50,530 nt of DNA from an uncultured Veillonellaceae bacterium (GTDB lineage: Bacteria > Bacillota > Negativicutes > Selenomonadales > Selenomonadaceae). Below the pieces are notes generated by a model, which was not told where the DNA came from, did no database searches, and saw only the letters and a program-made list of their open reading frames with translations. The DNA is taken from assembly GCA_902785705.1 (NCBI GenBank), contig CACZZN010000015.1, positions 1 through 50,530 of the forward strand, written 5' to 3'. Positions 40,244-48,959 of this stretch are shown one piece after another (position 1 is the stretch's first letter; each line of letters opens with the position of its first letter). Position numbers and translations under genes: made by a program.

Positions 40244-40516
40244 ATGGTGGATCGGATCGAGCGGGTTGCACGCATCAAAGGCGTGGAGTACGATGTAGGA
40301 CGTTCCTTTGAACGGAAGGAAGGTTATCGGGATCAGCAGGAGAAACGGAAATTTTCAGAAGTGCTCCAAAGTGTCATGAAACGCGGCGTGAAGCAGGAAA
40401 GCAGTGTGCCGGAGCCGTACAGGCTTGAGCTCAATACGCGCGCGACGCAGTCGTTGTTCTATCAGAATGGCGTGGAACTTTCCCGTTGGGAGGATCGGAT
40501 GAATGCAACAGGATGA
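40244..40516 (+). CDS. Hypothetical 90-residue protein coupled to tadA
   Basis: A basic, Arg/Glu-rich protein (VDRIERVARIKGVEYDVGRSFERKE) with a predicted helical end. Not recognised. GAGGAGG stands before the ATG, and a TATAAT at 40148-40153 may be its -10 box. Its last codons overlap the tadA start (GGA TGA ATG). Confidence 0.65.
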   Translation: MVDRIERVARIKGVEYDVGRSFERKEGYRDQQEKRKFSEVLQSVMKRGVKQESSVPEPYRLELNTRATQSLFYQNGVELSRWEDRMNATG

Positions 40517-40973
40517 ATACTACATGGGACTTGCGCTTCAGGAGGCGCAGGCGGCCTATGACCTCGGTGAGGTGCCCATCGGCGCCGTTCTTGTGGATGA
40601 GGACGGCGCCGTTGTGGCGTCCGGGCATAATATGCGGGAAACGTGGCAGGATGCGACAGCCCACGCAGAGATGATTGCGATACGGGAGGCATGCAAAAAG
40701 CTGGAACGGTGGAGGCTTGCCGGGCTCACGCTCTATGTGACCATCGAGCCGTGTCCCATGTGTGCAGGGGCGCTTGTGATGAGCCGTGTGAAGCGTGTGG
40801 TCTACGGCAGTACAGACGCAAAGGCGGGAGCGGCCGAGTCCCTGTTCAACATCGTGGAGCATCCGGCGCTCAATCATCAGCTGCAGGTGACCGCAGGCGT
40901 GCGGCAGGAGGAATGTGCGGACATGATGAAGCGCTTCTTTGCGGAACGGAGGGCAAAGAAGCTTAGAAACTGA
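40503..40973 (+). CDS. tadA: tRNA-specific adenosine deaminase
   Basis: 156 residues. HAE of DATAHAEMIAI and EPCPMCAGAL give the zinc ligands His54, Cys84 and Cys87 and the catalytic Glu56. It converts A34 of tRNA-Arg(ACG) to inosine. The start overlaps the upstream gene's end; a GGGAGG lies upstream. Confidence 0.95.
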   Translation: MQQDEYYMGLALQEAQAAYDLGEVPIGAVLVDEDGAVVASGHNMRETWQDATAHAEMIAIREACKKLERWRLAGLTLYVTIEPCPMCAGALVMSRVKRVVYGSTDAKAGAAESLFNIVEHPALNHQLQVTAGVRQEECADMMKRFFAERRAKKLRN

Positions 40974-40993
40974 ATTGTGATGTTGTCTGTTGT

Positions 40994-41701
40994 TCAAATA
41001 TCCCAGTGCAAATGATCTGGGTTGGGCGTTGCCCGGTCCACTTCATTGAGGATCCATGCGGCGTTGTCGTGTGTTGCGGAGAACGCCTTTTCCAAGCCGG
41101 CCTCGTAGTCCTTTGGGATTTCCATGGAGTGCAGCGCCATGTGCATATAGTCCTTGGCGACGAGGGGAACTCCGCGCTCTGCGGCAAGCATGGCCTTGAA
41201 GCGGTAGCCGTAGTAGAGATAGCTGTTGTGTTGGATGGGAATGTCCTTGTAGGCTTCGATGCGCTCGTCCGCCTCGCTCTCAGCTTCCTGTGTCATATCC
41301 ATATGATGCATGAGATTCCAGCGATCTCCCCAGAGTTCGCCGCGTAGGATATACTTGTAGAGAAAGTCCGTGGATTCTGCCAGTTCGATGGCCTCGCCGA
41401 TATGGCGCAGGGCATCCTTTTTTTTGCCCTCCATTTCCTTTTCGATGCTGCTGAGCTTTTGCAGTGCATAGACCTTTTCCTCGACATCCTCTGCGTTTTC
41501 GTCGTCGATTTCTTCCTCGCCCACAGAGCGGAAAAGTTCGATTGCTTCCGCAGTCCTATTCATGTTCGGCATGGCAAGGAAATGTGCAAGTCTTGCCCGC
41601 GCGTGCCAGTCGTCCATGCCGCCCGCGAACAGCGTTTCCGGCGGATGGGCAGGCGTTTCCATGACCTTGTGAACTAATTTATGAAACGTTTCCTGTGTCA
41701 T
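40994..41701 (-). CDS. Helical-repeat (TPR-like) protein of unknown function
   Basis: 235 residues, soluble, acidic, nearly all helix, with repeated pair patterns (LAHFLAMPNMNRTAEAIELF, DALRHIGEAIELAEST, LVAKDYMHMALHSMEI) that look like tetratricopeptide repeats. Convergent with tadA, 20 bases apart, with no terminator seen. A scaffold role is inferred only from the fold. Confidence 0.65.
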   Translation of the reverse strand: MTQETFHKLVHKVMETPAHPPETLFAGGMDDWHARARLAHFLAMPNMNRTAEAIELFRSVGEEEIDDENAEDVEEKVYALQKLSSIEKEMEGKKKDALRHIGEAIELAESTDFLYKYILRGELWGDRWNLMHHMDMTQEAESEADERIEAYKDIPIQHNSYLYYGYRFKAMLAAERGVPLVAKDYMHMALHSMEIPKDYEAGLEKAFSATHDNAAWILNEVDRATPNPDHLHWDI

Positions 41702-41853
41702 TGTGCAGCCCCCTCAAGTTTTGCTTCCAGTAAATTCTACCCATTCCCCCGCGTTTTGTCAATGAATCGCGGTGGATAGCGGTGATTTTCCCATCTTTTG
41801 AAGTAGTATGATTCATTCAGCATACAACGTCTCCTTCAGATGAACATTTGTGC

Positions 41854-41859
41854 TATAAT
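41854..41859 (+). promoter_or_regulatory. Extended -10 element before pilB
   Basis: TGCTATAAT gives a TG-extended -10, 61 bases before the pilB start. No convincing -35. Confidence 0.5.
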
Positions 41860-41920
41860 TCGCATTTCTAAAAAGGAAATACAAATGTACATGTAGAATA
41901 AACAAAAGGAGGTGATGGGA

Positions 41921-43204
41921 TTGGAACAGGAAAATGCATGGGAGAATCATTTAAAGCGGCTGGCGCATCAGGCCCTGCACGATGTGCAGGATCGTGTCAT
42001 GATGGTGCGGGAGCATGGGGCAGAACGCAGGGAACAGGCACCCATCGTGCGGCTGACGAATGAATTGCTGGAGCATGCGATCCGCACGGGAGCCAGTGAT
42101 CTGCATATCGAGCCGCAAAAGGAGGAACTGCGTTTCCGCTATCGTGTGGACGGCGTATTGCGGGAACTGCACGGGACAATGCCGATCAAGCTGCATCCGC
42201 TGTTGGTGTCGCGCCTTAAAATCATGGCGGGCATGGACACCTCCGAACACAGGAAACCGCTGGACGGGCATCTGGTTTACCTTTTGGACGGAAGGAAAGT
42301 GGATCTGCGCGTGGCAAGCATGCCAATCCGCCATGGGGAATCCATCGTGCTCCGCATCATGAATGGCAGCGGCCAGTTGAGGCGCATGGGGGAGCTGGGG
42401 ATGTCGGAGCAGAACGCAAAGATTTTCCAAAGGATGGTGCATGCGCCCTCCGGCATGTTGATTCTTACGGGGCCGATGAATTCCGGCAAGACGACTTCCC
42501 TGTATGCTGCTTTGCAGGAACTGAACACAGCAGAGCGCAATATCGTCACCTTGGAGGATCCCGTGGAACAGCTGGTTGATGGCATCAATCAGATGGAAAT
42601 AAATGAAAAAATCGGTCTGGATTTCGCCAAGGGACTTCGTGCGATGCTGCGCATGGACGCGAACTGCATCATGGTGGGAGAGGCAAGGGATACGGAAACA
42701 GCCCAGATCGCGGTGCGTGCGGCGCTGACGGGACATCTGCTGCTGACGACCTTGCATGCGAGGGACAGTTGCAGTGCGCTTTTCCGGCTGCTTGAGATGG
42801 GCATCCAACCCTATCTTTTGGCGGCGACCTTGACGGGCATCGTGGCGCAGCGGCTGGTTCGATGTATCTGCCCTGTTTGCAGGGAATCCTATGAGGTGCA
42901 GGCAGGTTCGGAGGAAACGGCGCTCCTGGGAAGGCATTATCATCCCGGACTGCGGCTGTATCGGGGCCGGGGATGTCCGGAGTGTCACGGCACGGGATTT
43001 CGAGGCAGGATGGCCATCCACGAGATCCTGGAAATGAAGGATGCGCTTCGCGCGCGGCTGCTCCGCTCAAAAGAACCGGATGCCCTGCGGAGAGCGGCGG
43101 AGGAGGCGGGGCTTGTTTCCATGCAGCAGGATGGGGTTCAGAAAGTGCTGCAGGGATTGACGACCATAGGGGAAGTCAGGAGGGCGCTTTATGGCGGGGA
43201 CTGA
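41921..43204 (+). CDS. pilB: Type IV pilus assembly / type II secretion ATPase PilB/GspE
   Basis: 427 residues from TTG 41921. GGAGG lies eight bases upstream; an earlier in-frame GTG/ATG at 41912-41917 sits on or next to this site. The N2 region (RTGASDLHIEPQ), Walker A GPMNSGKTT, LEDPVEQ, Walker B MVGEARDTETA, and the four-Cys zinc site (CPVC then CPEC) are present. The N-terminal MshEN-type domain is missing, so it is shorter than most PilB. It drives pilus extension. It overlaps pilT. Confidence 0.9.
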   Translation: MEQENAWENHLKRLAHQALHDVQDRVMMVREHGAERREQAPIVRLTNELLEHAIRTGASDLHIEPQKEELRFRYRVDGVLRELHGTMPIKLHPLLVSRLKIMAGMDTSEHRKPLDGHLVYLLDGRKVDLRVASMPIRHGESIVLRIMNGSGQLRRMGELGMSEQNAKIFQRMVHAPSGMLILTGPMNSGKTTSLYAALQELNTAERNIVTLEDPVEQLVDGINQMEINEKIGLDFAKGLRAMLRMDANCIMVGEARDTETAQIAVRAALTGHLLLTTLHARDSCSALFRLLEMGIQPYLLAATLTGIVAQRLVRCICPVCRESYEVQAGSEETALLGRHYHPGLRLYRGRGCPECHGTGFRGRMAIHEILEMKDALRARLLRSKEPDALRRAAEEAGLVSMQQDGVQKVLQGLTTIGEVRRALYGGD

Positions 43205-44222
43205 ACTGCAGAGGATTGCACAGCTCGCCATTGCGCAGGAGGCTTCTGACGTACATCTGACCGCAGGGCAGAGGATTTTCTTTCGGAAGGATGGCAGGCT
43301 GCGGCCGCAGGAACATGACATCCCGGATCTGCAGCAGATGGATCTCTTTTTACGAGAAATGCTCACTGAGTTTCAGTACAGGCATTGGCAGGAGGAAAAG
43401 GAAGCGGATTTTTCATGGGAGGTATTCGGCAGAAGATTCCGCGGGAACGCCTATGTTCAAAGAAATCGGCCTGCCGTGGCGCTCCGCCTGATTCCGGAAA
43501 GGATTCCGTCTTTAGCGGAACTGGGCGCACCGCAGGCGCTTTCCGGGTTGTTGTTTTCCGTACAGGGCATGCTGCTCATTACCGGAAGGACGGGCTGCGG
43601 GAAATCGACCACATTGGCGGCTTTTCTGGAAGAGATGAATGCGAGGCGGGACGGTCATGTCCTTACGCTGGAAGATCCCTTGGAGTTTGAGCATCGTTCG
43701 GCGCATTGCTTCATCAGCCAGCGAGAGCTTGGCCGAGATTTTCTTTCGTTTCCGAAGGCGCTCCGCAGTGCTTTGCGGGAGATGCCGGATGTATTGCTGG
43801 TGGGGGAGATACGGGATGCGGAAACCATGCAGACCGCGATGGAGGCGGCTTCCACCGGCGTGTTTGTGCTGGGGACGCTGCATACGAACGGCGCGGCGGA
43901 AACTGCGATGCGTGTGGAGGGGATGTTTCCCGCAGGGCAGAGGGATGCCGTGCGGGATATGTTTGCTGGTGTGTTTCAAGGCATCATCTCCCAACAGCTC
44001 GTTCCATCCGCAGACGGCGGCCGGGTGAGCGTCAGCGAGGTTCTGCTCGCGACTCCCGCCTCGCGCAATCTCATCCGGCAGGGAAAATACGCGCAGCTCC
44101 GGAACGTTATGATGAGCGGACACGCACAGGGGATGTACACGATGGAGGCGGCGCTTCAAGAGAGGTATGACCAAGGGATGATAACCAAGGCTCAGATGGA
44201 ACTGTTTACTATGAAATCTTAG
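43191..44222 (+). CDS. pilT: Type IV pilus retraction ATPase PilT
   Basis: 343 residues. AQEASDVHLTAGQRIFFRKDG at the start, Walker A GRTGCGKSTT, LEDPLEFEH (Asp box), Walker B LLVGEIRDAETMQ and the HTNGAAETA motif place it in PilT. It retracts pili and powers twitching and DNA uptake. The start overlaps pilB (AGGAGGG seven bases upstream). The final residues FTMKS are encoded by repeat copy D. Confidence 0.93.
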   Translation: MAGTELQRIAQLAIAQEASDVHLTAGQRIFFRKDGRLRPQEHDIPDLQQMDLFLREMLTEFQYRHWQEEKEADFSWEVFGRRFRGNAYVQRNRPAVALRLIPERIPSLAELGAPQALSGLLFSVQGMLLITGRTGCGKSTTLAAFLEEMNARRDGHVLTLEDPLEFEHRSAHCFISQRELGRDFLSFPKALRSALREMPDVLLVGEIRDAETMQTAMEAASTGVFVLGTLHTNGAAETAMRVEGMFPAGQRDAVRDMFAGVFQGIISQQLVPSADGGRVSVSEVLLATPASRNLIRQGKYAQLRNVMMSGHAQGMYTMEAALQERYDQGMITKAQMELFTMKS

Positions 44223-44262
44223 CGAACAAGGGCGTGTGGACACCGAAGGTGTCCGGTAAGTT
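44206..44262 (+). repeat. Structured repeat, truncated copy D (pilT end, before pilC)
   Basis: It begins TTTACTATGAAATCTTAGCG, which includes the pilT stop codon (TAG), lacks the middle, and resumes with GGGCGTGTGGACACC, a GGACACC-GAA-GGTGTCC hairpin (44238-44254) and CGGTAAG. It ends 20 bases before the pilC start. Confidence 0.75.
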
Positions 44263-44282
44263 TGCGATGATGGGAGGATGTC

Positions 44283-45485
44283 ATGGGAACTTTTTGCTAT
44301 GCGGCGCGCAATATGGCGGGAGAGATGCATGAGGGCGAGCTGGAAGCCGAGAATCTGCAGGAGGCGGCGCAGATTTTGCGGGCGCAGCATGTTTTTGCCG
44401 TTCATTTGAAAAAAAAGGAAAAGCGGCAGGATTGGAAAACTTTCCTGCAGAGGCAGGGGAATCAGAAATATGCGGCATTCTTTTGCAGGCAGCTTTCCGT
44501 CATGCTGGATGAGCAGCCGGTGAATGAGATCTTGTCCATGCTGGCAAGACAGAAAGGGGACAGGGAATATCAAAAGCTGATGCAGGCGCTTGCCCATGAC
44601 ACAGCGCTTGGGAAGAGCCTTTCGGAAGCCATGGGGAAGCATCCGGAGGTGTTCTCGGCGACGACGGTCCATTTGGCGGCGGCCGGGCAGGAAAGCGGGA
44701 ATTTGTCGGAAATCTTCAGGCGGTTGGCAGATTTTCTGGAAAAAGAATATGCCGCACAGCAGAAGATGGGAACGGCGCTTCTCTATCCCATGCTGCTGGG
44801 CGGCTTTTCCCTGGTGGCGGTTGCCTTTTTGATTGTCTTCATCCTGCCGTCCTTTGCGGAGATGTTCGAGGATATGCGGGCAGAACTGCCGCTTCCGACA
44901 CGCATGCTTTTGGGACTTGGCAGCTTCGCAGGGGATTACGGCATCTTGGTGGCTGCAGCTTTTTTTGTCTTGCTGGCGGCAGGCATCCGATGCTATCTGC
45001 AAGAGCGTTTTCGCATACGGGCAGATTACTGGCTGCTGAGGATCCCCTTTTGGGGAGAGCTCAAGCAACAGACAGCATGGATGCAGATCTTGGGTACATT
45101 GGGCATTTTGCTGGAAGGGGGACTTCGGATCGATGCCGCCATGGAGATGGTGCGTTCCGTGACGAATAACCGCTATTTGCAGCAGGTGCTGGTTCGTTGG
45201 CGGGAAAGCGTGATCCATGGTTATCCGCTGGCGCAGTCCATAGAAAGCTGCCCCGTCTTTCCGCCGATGCTGCTGGAGCTTATTTCGGCGGGAGAAAGCA
45301 CGGGGCGGCTGGAGGAAATGCTGGAAAAGTGCGCAGAATACTGTTCGCTGGCATCCGAAAATCTCTCACAGCGTCTGCAGGCAATCGTGGAACCTGCCAT
45401 GCTGCTCCTTCTGGGCGGCATCGTGATGCTTTTCGTGCTTTCCATCGTATTGCCGCTCCTGGAAACGATGGATTATCTTGGATAG
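44283..45485 (+). CDS. pilC: Pilus inner-membrane platform protein PilC/GspF
   Basis: 400 residues with two GspF domains. FFCRQLSVMLDEQPVNEIL and MQILGTLGILLEGGLRIDAA are the paired conserved starts of the repeats, with SGNLSEIFRRLADFLE-like and STGRLEEMLEKCAEYC sequences downstream of each. Three membrane segments are visible (about 180-205, 220-240 and 370-395). ATG 44283 follows GGGAGG. It forms an operon with pilB and pilT. Pilins and pilMNOP do not follow. Confidence 0.92.
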   Translation: MGTFCYAARNMAGEMHEGELEAENLQEAAQILRAQHVFAVHLKKKEKRQDWKTFLQRQGNQKYAAFFCRQLSVMLDEQPVNEILSMLARQKGDREYQKLMQALAHDTALGKSLSEAMGKHPEVFSATTVHLAAAGQESGNLSEIFRRLADFLEKEYAAQQKMGTALLYPMLLGGFSLVAVAFLIVFILPSFAEMFEDMRAELPLPTRMLLGLGSFAGDYGILVAAAFFVLLAAGIRCYLQERFRIRADYWLLRIPFWGELKQQTAWMQILGTLGILLEGGLRIDAAMEMVRSVTNNRYLQQVLVRWRESVIHGYPLAQSIESCPVFPPMLLELISAGESTGRLEEMLEKCAEYCSLASENLSQRLQAIVEPAMLLLLGGIVMLFVLSIVLPLLETMDYLG

Positions 45486-45491
45486 GATTGT

Positions 45492-47786
45492 TCAGGATTG
45501 CACCGCGTACATGGCAGCGACGGCCTGGCCGAGGGCGATGCCCCCGTCGTTGGCGGGAATCAGATGGTGATGCAGGCATCGGAAACCGGATGCTTTGAGC
45601 AGGTCGCAGGTGAGCCGCAGAAGCAGCGTGTTTTGGAAGACGCCGCCGCTTAAGGCAATGGTCCGAAGTCCTGTCAGCTCGCTCGATCTTTGGCAGCCTT
45701 GCAGGATTTGCAGGGCCAGCTCCTCGTGGAATTCATAGGCCAGTTGTTCTGTCGGGAGATGGGAGAGACGTTTTCGGAGCAGGCGGCGGAAAAGCTCTCC
45801 GGTGGGAAGATGGAAACATCCGTTTGCCAAAGCGGAAGGAGCGGCGGGTGCGGCGGATGGCAGGCCGTGCCCGGCATATCGTTCAGCCGCGAATTGCAGG
45901 TACATAGAAGCTTCACCTTCAAAGGTGGAGCTTTTTCTGATGCCGAGCAGCGCGCTGACCGCGTCAAAGAGCCTGCCCGCACTGGTGGAGGTGATGCAGT
46001 TTACCTGCTGCTCCAGCATGAAAAGCTGCGCAGAAAGCTCCTGTTCATTGGCAAGGTGCAGTTTTTCCACGAGCTCCGCGAGCTGGTTCCTGTCCGGCAA
46101 AAGCCCGTAGAGCAGGGAGACTGCGATGCGCCAGCCTTCTTCGGAAGCCTTTTCCCCGCCTGCCTGAAGGAAGGGTTCGATGGAGCCAAGACGACGGAAA
46201 CCTTTCAAATCTGCCAACAAAAATTCTCCGCCCCAAATGGTTCCGTCTGTTCCATAGCCTGTACCGTCGAAGGAAACGCCAATGACCGGATCGGTACAGC
46301 CGTTTTCGGCCATGCAGGAAAGGATATGGGCATAGTGATGCTGGACTTCCAACACGGGCAGCCCCAGCGCCTTTGCAACTTCCGAAGCATGGTAGCGGGG
46401 ATGGGGATCGCAGGCCACGACAGAGGGCCGGATCTCCAGCAGATGTTCCATGCGCTCCACGGATTCCTTCAGCGCCTGCACGGTGCGAAGATCGCTCATA
46501 TCCCCGATATACGGGGACAGATAGAACAGATCGTCGCGGGCAAGGGCGAAGCTGTTTTTCAGCTCGCCGCCGATGCCAAGCACCTGCCCTTTGAGATTTT
46601 TGCCGAAAAAGACAGGCAGCGGCGCATAGCCGCGGCTGCGGCGGATCATGTAGGGACCGTTTCGGAAAGAATCCATGACGGAATCATCGGCGCGCAGGCG
46701 GATATTTCGATTGTGGGAGAGAATCGCGTCGCAGAGGGGCGCAAGTGCGGCCTTTGCGTCTTCGTCCGTACGGCAGATCGGGGCGCCGGAGGGATTGCCG
46801 CTGGTCATGATCAGGAGATCCGGCATTCGGATGCCGTCAGGATAGTCGAACAGCAACATTTGGATGGGGGCATAGGGGAGCATCAGCCCGATTCGCGGAT
46901 TCCCGGGAGCCGCGGCCTCCGCAATGCGTCCGCCGTTTTTTTTGGAGAGCAGCAGGATCGGCTTTTGGTGTCCCGCAAGGATTTCTTTTTGCCAATCCGC
47001 AATCACGCACTCCCGCATCGCAGCCTGCAGATCCCTTGCCATGACAGCGAAGGGCTTGCATGGCCGGTGCTTGAGCGTCCTGAGACGCCGGACGGTCTCT
47101 TCATTCGTGGCATCGCAGGCAAGATGGAAGCCGCCAATGCCCTTGATGGCAACGATGCCGCCCTGGGCGAGAATTTTACGTGTCCGTGTGATAGCGGCGC
47201 TGCCTCGCTCGTTTCCATCGATCAGATAGACTTCGGGGCCGCAGTCGTTGCAGCAGACAGGCTGCGCATCATAGCGGCGCGTTTCCGCATGCGTGTATTC
47301 TTGCTCGCAGGCAGGGCACATAGGGAACTCGCCCATGCTCGTGCGCTCCCGGTCATAGGGCATGGCGTCAAGAATGGTGAGGCGCGGCCCGCAGGCAGTG
47401 CAGTTGATGAAGGGGTGGAGATAGCGGCGGTCTTGGGAATCGAAAAGTTCCCGCTTGCATTCTTCGCAAGTGGCGATATCCGGCGAGACAAAAATCTTGC
47501 CCTGTTCCTTTTCGCTTTCGATGATATCGAAACGTGTAAAATTTTCATCCGTATCCGACACTTCCGTATCCAGCTTCAGTACAGCGGCACGGATGGGCGG
47601 GTGGTGCAGGATTTCTTCCCGAAAAGCGCCCAGCGCGCTTTCATCTCCTTGCGCGAAGATTTCCACGTAAGGCCCTTTGTTGGCCACCGTTCCGAAAATG
47701 CCCATACGGTCCGCCAGCCTGCTCACAAAAGGACGGAACCCGACTCCTTGCACGATACCGTATACCTTGAGATTCCAAAGCGCCAT
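45492..47786 (-). CDS. hypF: Carbamoyltransferase HypF
   Basis: A 764-residue enzyme that makes carbamoyl adenylate for the CN ligands of [NiFe]-hydrogenase. The acylphosphatase domain is GIVQGVGFRPFVSRLADRMG. Two zinc fingers (CEECKRELF/CTACG and CPACEQEY/CCNDCG), a YrdC-like domain (GIVAIKGIGGFHLACDA) and a Kae1-like domain (VQHHYAH, GVSFDGTGYGTDGTIWGGEFL) follow. All parts are present. It is convergent with pilC, six bases apart, and stands alone without other hyp genes. AAGGAG lies before the start. Confidence 0.96.
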   Translation of the reverse strand: MALWNLKVYGIVQGVGFRPFVSRLADRMGIFGTVANKGPYVEIFAQGDESALGAFREEILHHPPIRAAVLKLDTEVSDTDENFTRFDIIESEKEQGKIFVSPDIATCEECKRELFDSQDRRYLHPFINCTACGPRLTILDAMPYDRERTSMGEFPMCPACEQEYTHAETRRYDAQPVCCNDCGPEVYLIDGNERGSAAITRTRKILAQGGIVAIKGIGGFHLACDATNEETVRRLRTLKHRPCKPFAVMARDLQAAMRECVIADWQKEILAGHQKPILLLSKKNGGRIAEAAAPGNPRIGLMLPYAPIQMLLFDYPDGIRMPDLLIMTSGNPSGAPICRTDEDAKAALAPLCDAILSHNRNIRLRADDSVMDSFRNGPYMIRRSRGYAPLPVFFGKNLKGQVLGIGGELKNSFALARDDLFYLSPYIGDMSDLRTVQALKESVERMEHLLEIRPSVVACDPHPRYHASEVAKALGLPVLEVQHHYAHILSCMAENGCTDPVIGVSFDGTGYGTDGTIWGGEFLLADLKGFRRLGSIEPFLQAGGEKASEEGWRIAVSLLYGLLPDRNQLAELVEKLHLANEQELSAQLFMLEQQVNCITSTSAGRLFDAVSALLGIRKSSTFEGEASMYLQFAAERYAGHGLPSAAPAAPSALANGCFHLPTGELFRRLLRKRLSHLPTEQLAYEFHEELALQILQGCQRSSELTGLRTIALSGGVFQNTLLLRLTCDLLKASGFRCLHHHLIPANDGGIALGQAVAAMYAVQS

Positions 47787-47995
47787 GATATGCTCTCCTT
47801 ACCATACATTTCTCATGCTTCTATATTCTACAGTCCTTGTTTTTTCCCTTCATCGGTATTGAGCCGGATTGGCTTTTGATTTATGAGATTCAGGGAGAAG
47901 TGCTTGTACTCGTTCTGTAGCGTCTGGGGAGTCACTCGGAATTGTTTGATTCGAGACGTTCACACCAAAAAAACTGCCGTTCGTTCCCTGTCGAT

Positions 47996-48024
47996 TGATA
48001 CTTCATCGAATCCATGATACAATG
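47996..48024 (+). promoter_or_regulatory. Promoter upstream of the LytTR regulator
   Basis: TTGATA (47996-48001) and TACAAT (48019-48024), 17 bases apart. The first 200 bases of this 447-base gap (47787-47995) hold nothing recognised. Confidence 0.75.
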
Positions 48025-48063
48025 GGCATGGAAGATACGTAGGTTTGCATACAATAAAATGTG

Positions 48064-48095
48064 TCTCCGGTGGAACTATCCTCCGGAGATTTTTC
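48064..48095 (+). terminator. Intrinsic terminator inside the LytTR leader
   Basis: TCTCCGG (48064-48070) and CCGGAGA (48083-48089) followed by TTTTT. It lies about 40 bases after the promoter and before repeat copy C, so the transcript either stops as a short RNA or reads through. Confidence 0.75.
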
Positions 48096-48099
48096 TGTT

Positions 48100-48194
48100 T
48101 ACTACGAAATCTTAGCGAGCACAAGCCGATAGGCGCAGCGAGAGCTTAGTTTTCGTGTAAGGACGTGTGGACACCACAGGTGTCCGGTGAGCTT
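48100..48194 (+). repeat. Structured 5'-region repeat, copy C
   Basis: TTTACTACGAAATC opens the unit. ACGAAA (48104-48109) pairs with TTTCGT (48151-48156); copy A has ATGAAA/TTTCAT at the same place. The middle is CAAGCC-GATA-GGCGCAG. The second hairpin is GGACACC-ACA-GGTGTCC (48169-48185), followed by CGGTGAG. It ends 40 bases before the regulator start. Confidence 0.8.
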
Positions 48195-48233
48195 ATTATG
48201 GCGAGTTGCGGAATGGGAAGAAGGCATGGGATC

Positions 48234-48959
48234 ATGAGCATAGAAATTGCAATTTGTGACAGCGACACGGAAGTTGCGAAGGAGATTGCTCGTTGGATTG
48301 CGCTTTATCAGCCGGAGGCAGATGTGAAAATGTTTTTTTCGGCGGAGGAGCTTATCGGCTGCGAAGAATTTTTTGACATATATTTTTTGGATATTCAAGA
48401 GGTTTCCGGGTTGGAGCTTGCACATCACATTCGAGAGAAACAGAACCTGGCAGGGGGACGCAAAAGCATCATCATATTCGTGACAGGATTCAGTGACTAT
48501 ATGGCAGAGGCCTTTGACGTACAGGCGTTTCATTATCTTGTCAAACCAATCCAAAAAGAAAAATTTCGCGAGATTTTGGAGAAGGCAATGGACGAGGCGG
48601 AACATAAGCGCCAGCAAGAAGACCGTTATGTTTTGCTGAAGCTTCCGCATCACAACAAGAAAATACGGTTAAGAAATGTGCTCTATGTGGAAAGCAGCAA
48701 TAAAAAAGTCATGGTTCATACCACGGAGGGCACCTATGAAGTTCAAGGAAAAATGGAAGATTTTGAACAGGCTTTCGGAAATGCGTTTTATCGTTGCCAT
48801 CGTTGCTATCTGGTGAATTTTTCTTGCATATCTTCCTATGGAAAAAATGAAATTGAACTGATCAATGGCGATCGGATCCTGCTGGCTTATAAAAGATATT
48901 CTTCCTTTGTGAAATCGTTTCTGGCATATGCCAAGAAGGGAGGACTCGTGAATGTATGA
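48234..48959 (+). CDS. LytTR-family response regulator (AgrA-like)
   Basis: 241 residues. A receiver domain has IAICDSD and FLDIQEVSG with the phospho-acceptor Asp, and LVKPIQ for the lysine. The LytTR DNA-binding domain follows (IRLRNVLYVESSNKKVMVHT, CHRCYLVNFSCISSY). ATG 48234 begins a domain-conform MSIEIAICD; upstream in-frame ATGs lie in repeat C. It overlaps the sensor kinase gene by eight bases. AgrA-type regulators control peptide-signal responses. Confidence 0.9.
   Translation: MSIEIAICDSDTEVAKEIARWIALYQPEADVKMFFSAEELIGCEEFFDIYFLDIQEVSGLELAHHIREKQNLAGGRKSIIIFVTGFSDYMAEAFDVQAFHYLVKPIQKEKFREILEKAMDEAEHKRQQEDRYVLLKLPHHNKKIRLRNVLYVESSNKKVMVHTTEGTYEVQGKMEDFEQAFGNAFYRCHRCYLVNFSCISSYGKNEIELINGDRILLAYKRYSSFVKSFLAYAKKGGLVNV

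Noticed and set aside
45690..47879. 729-codon plus-strand frame over hypF
   Set aside because: Shadow of hypF; no motif, and the hypF domains are complete on the other strand.
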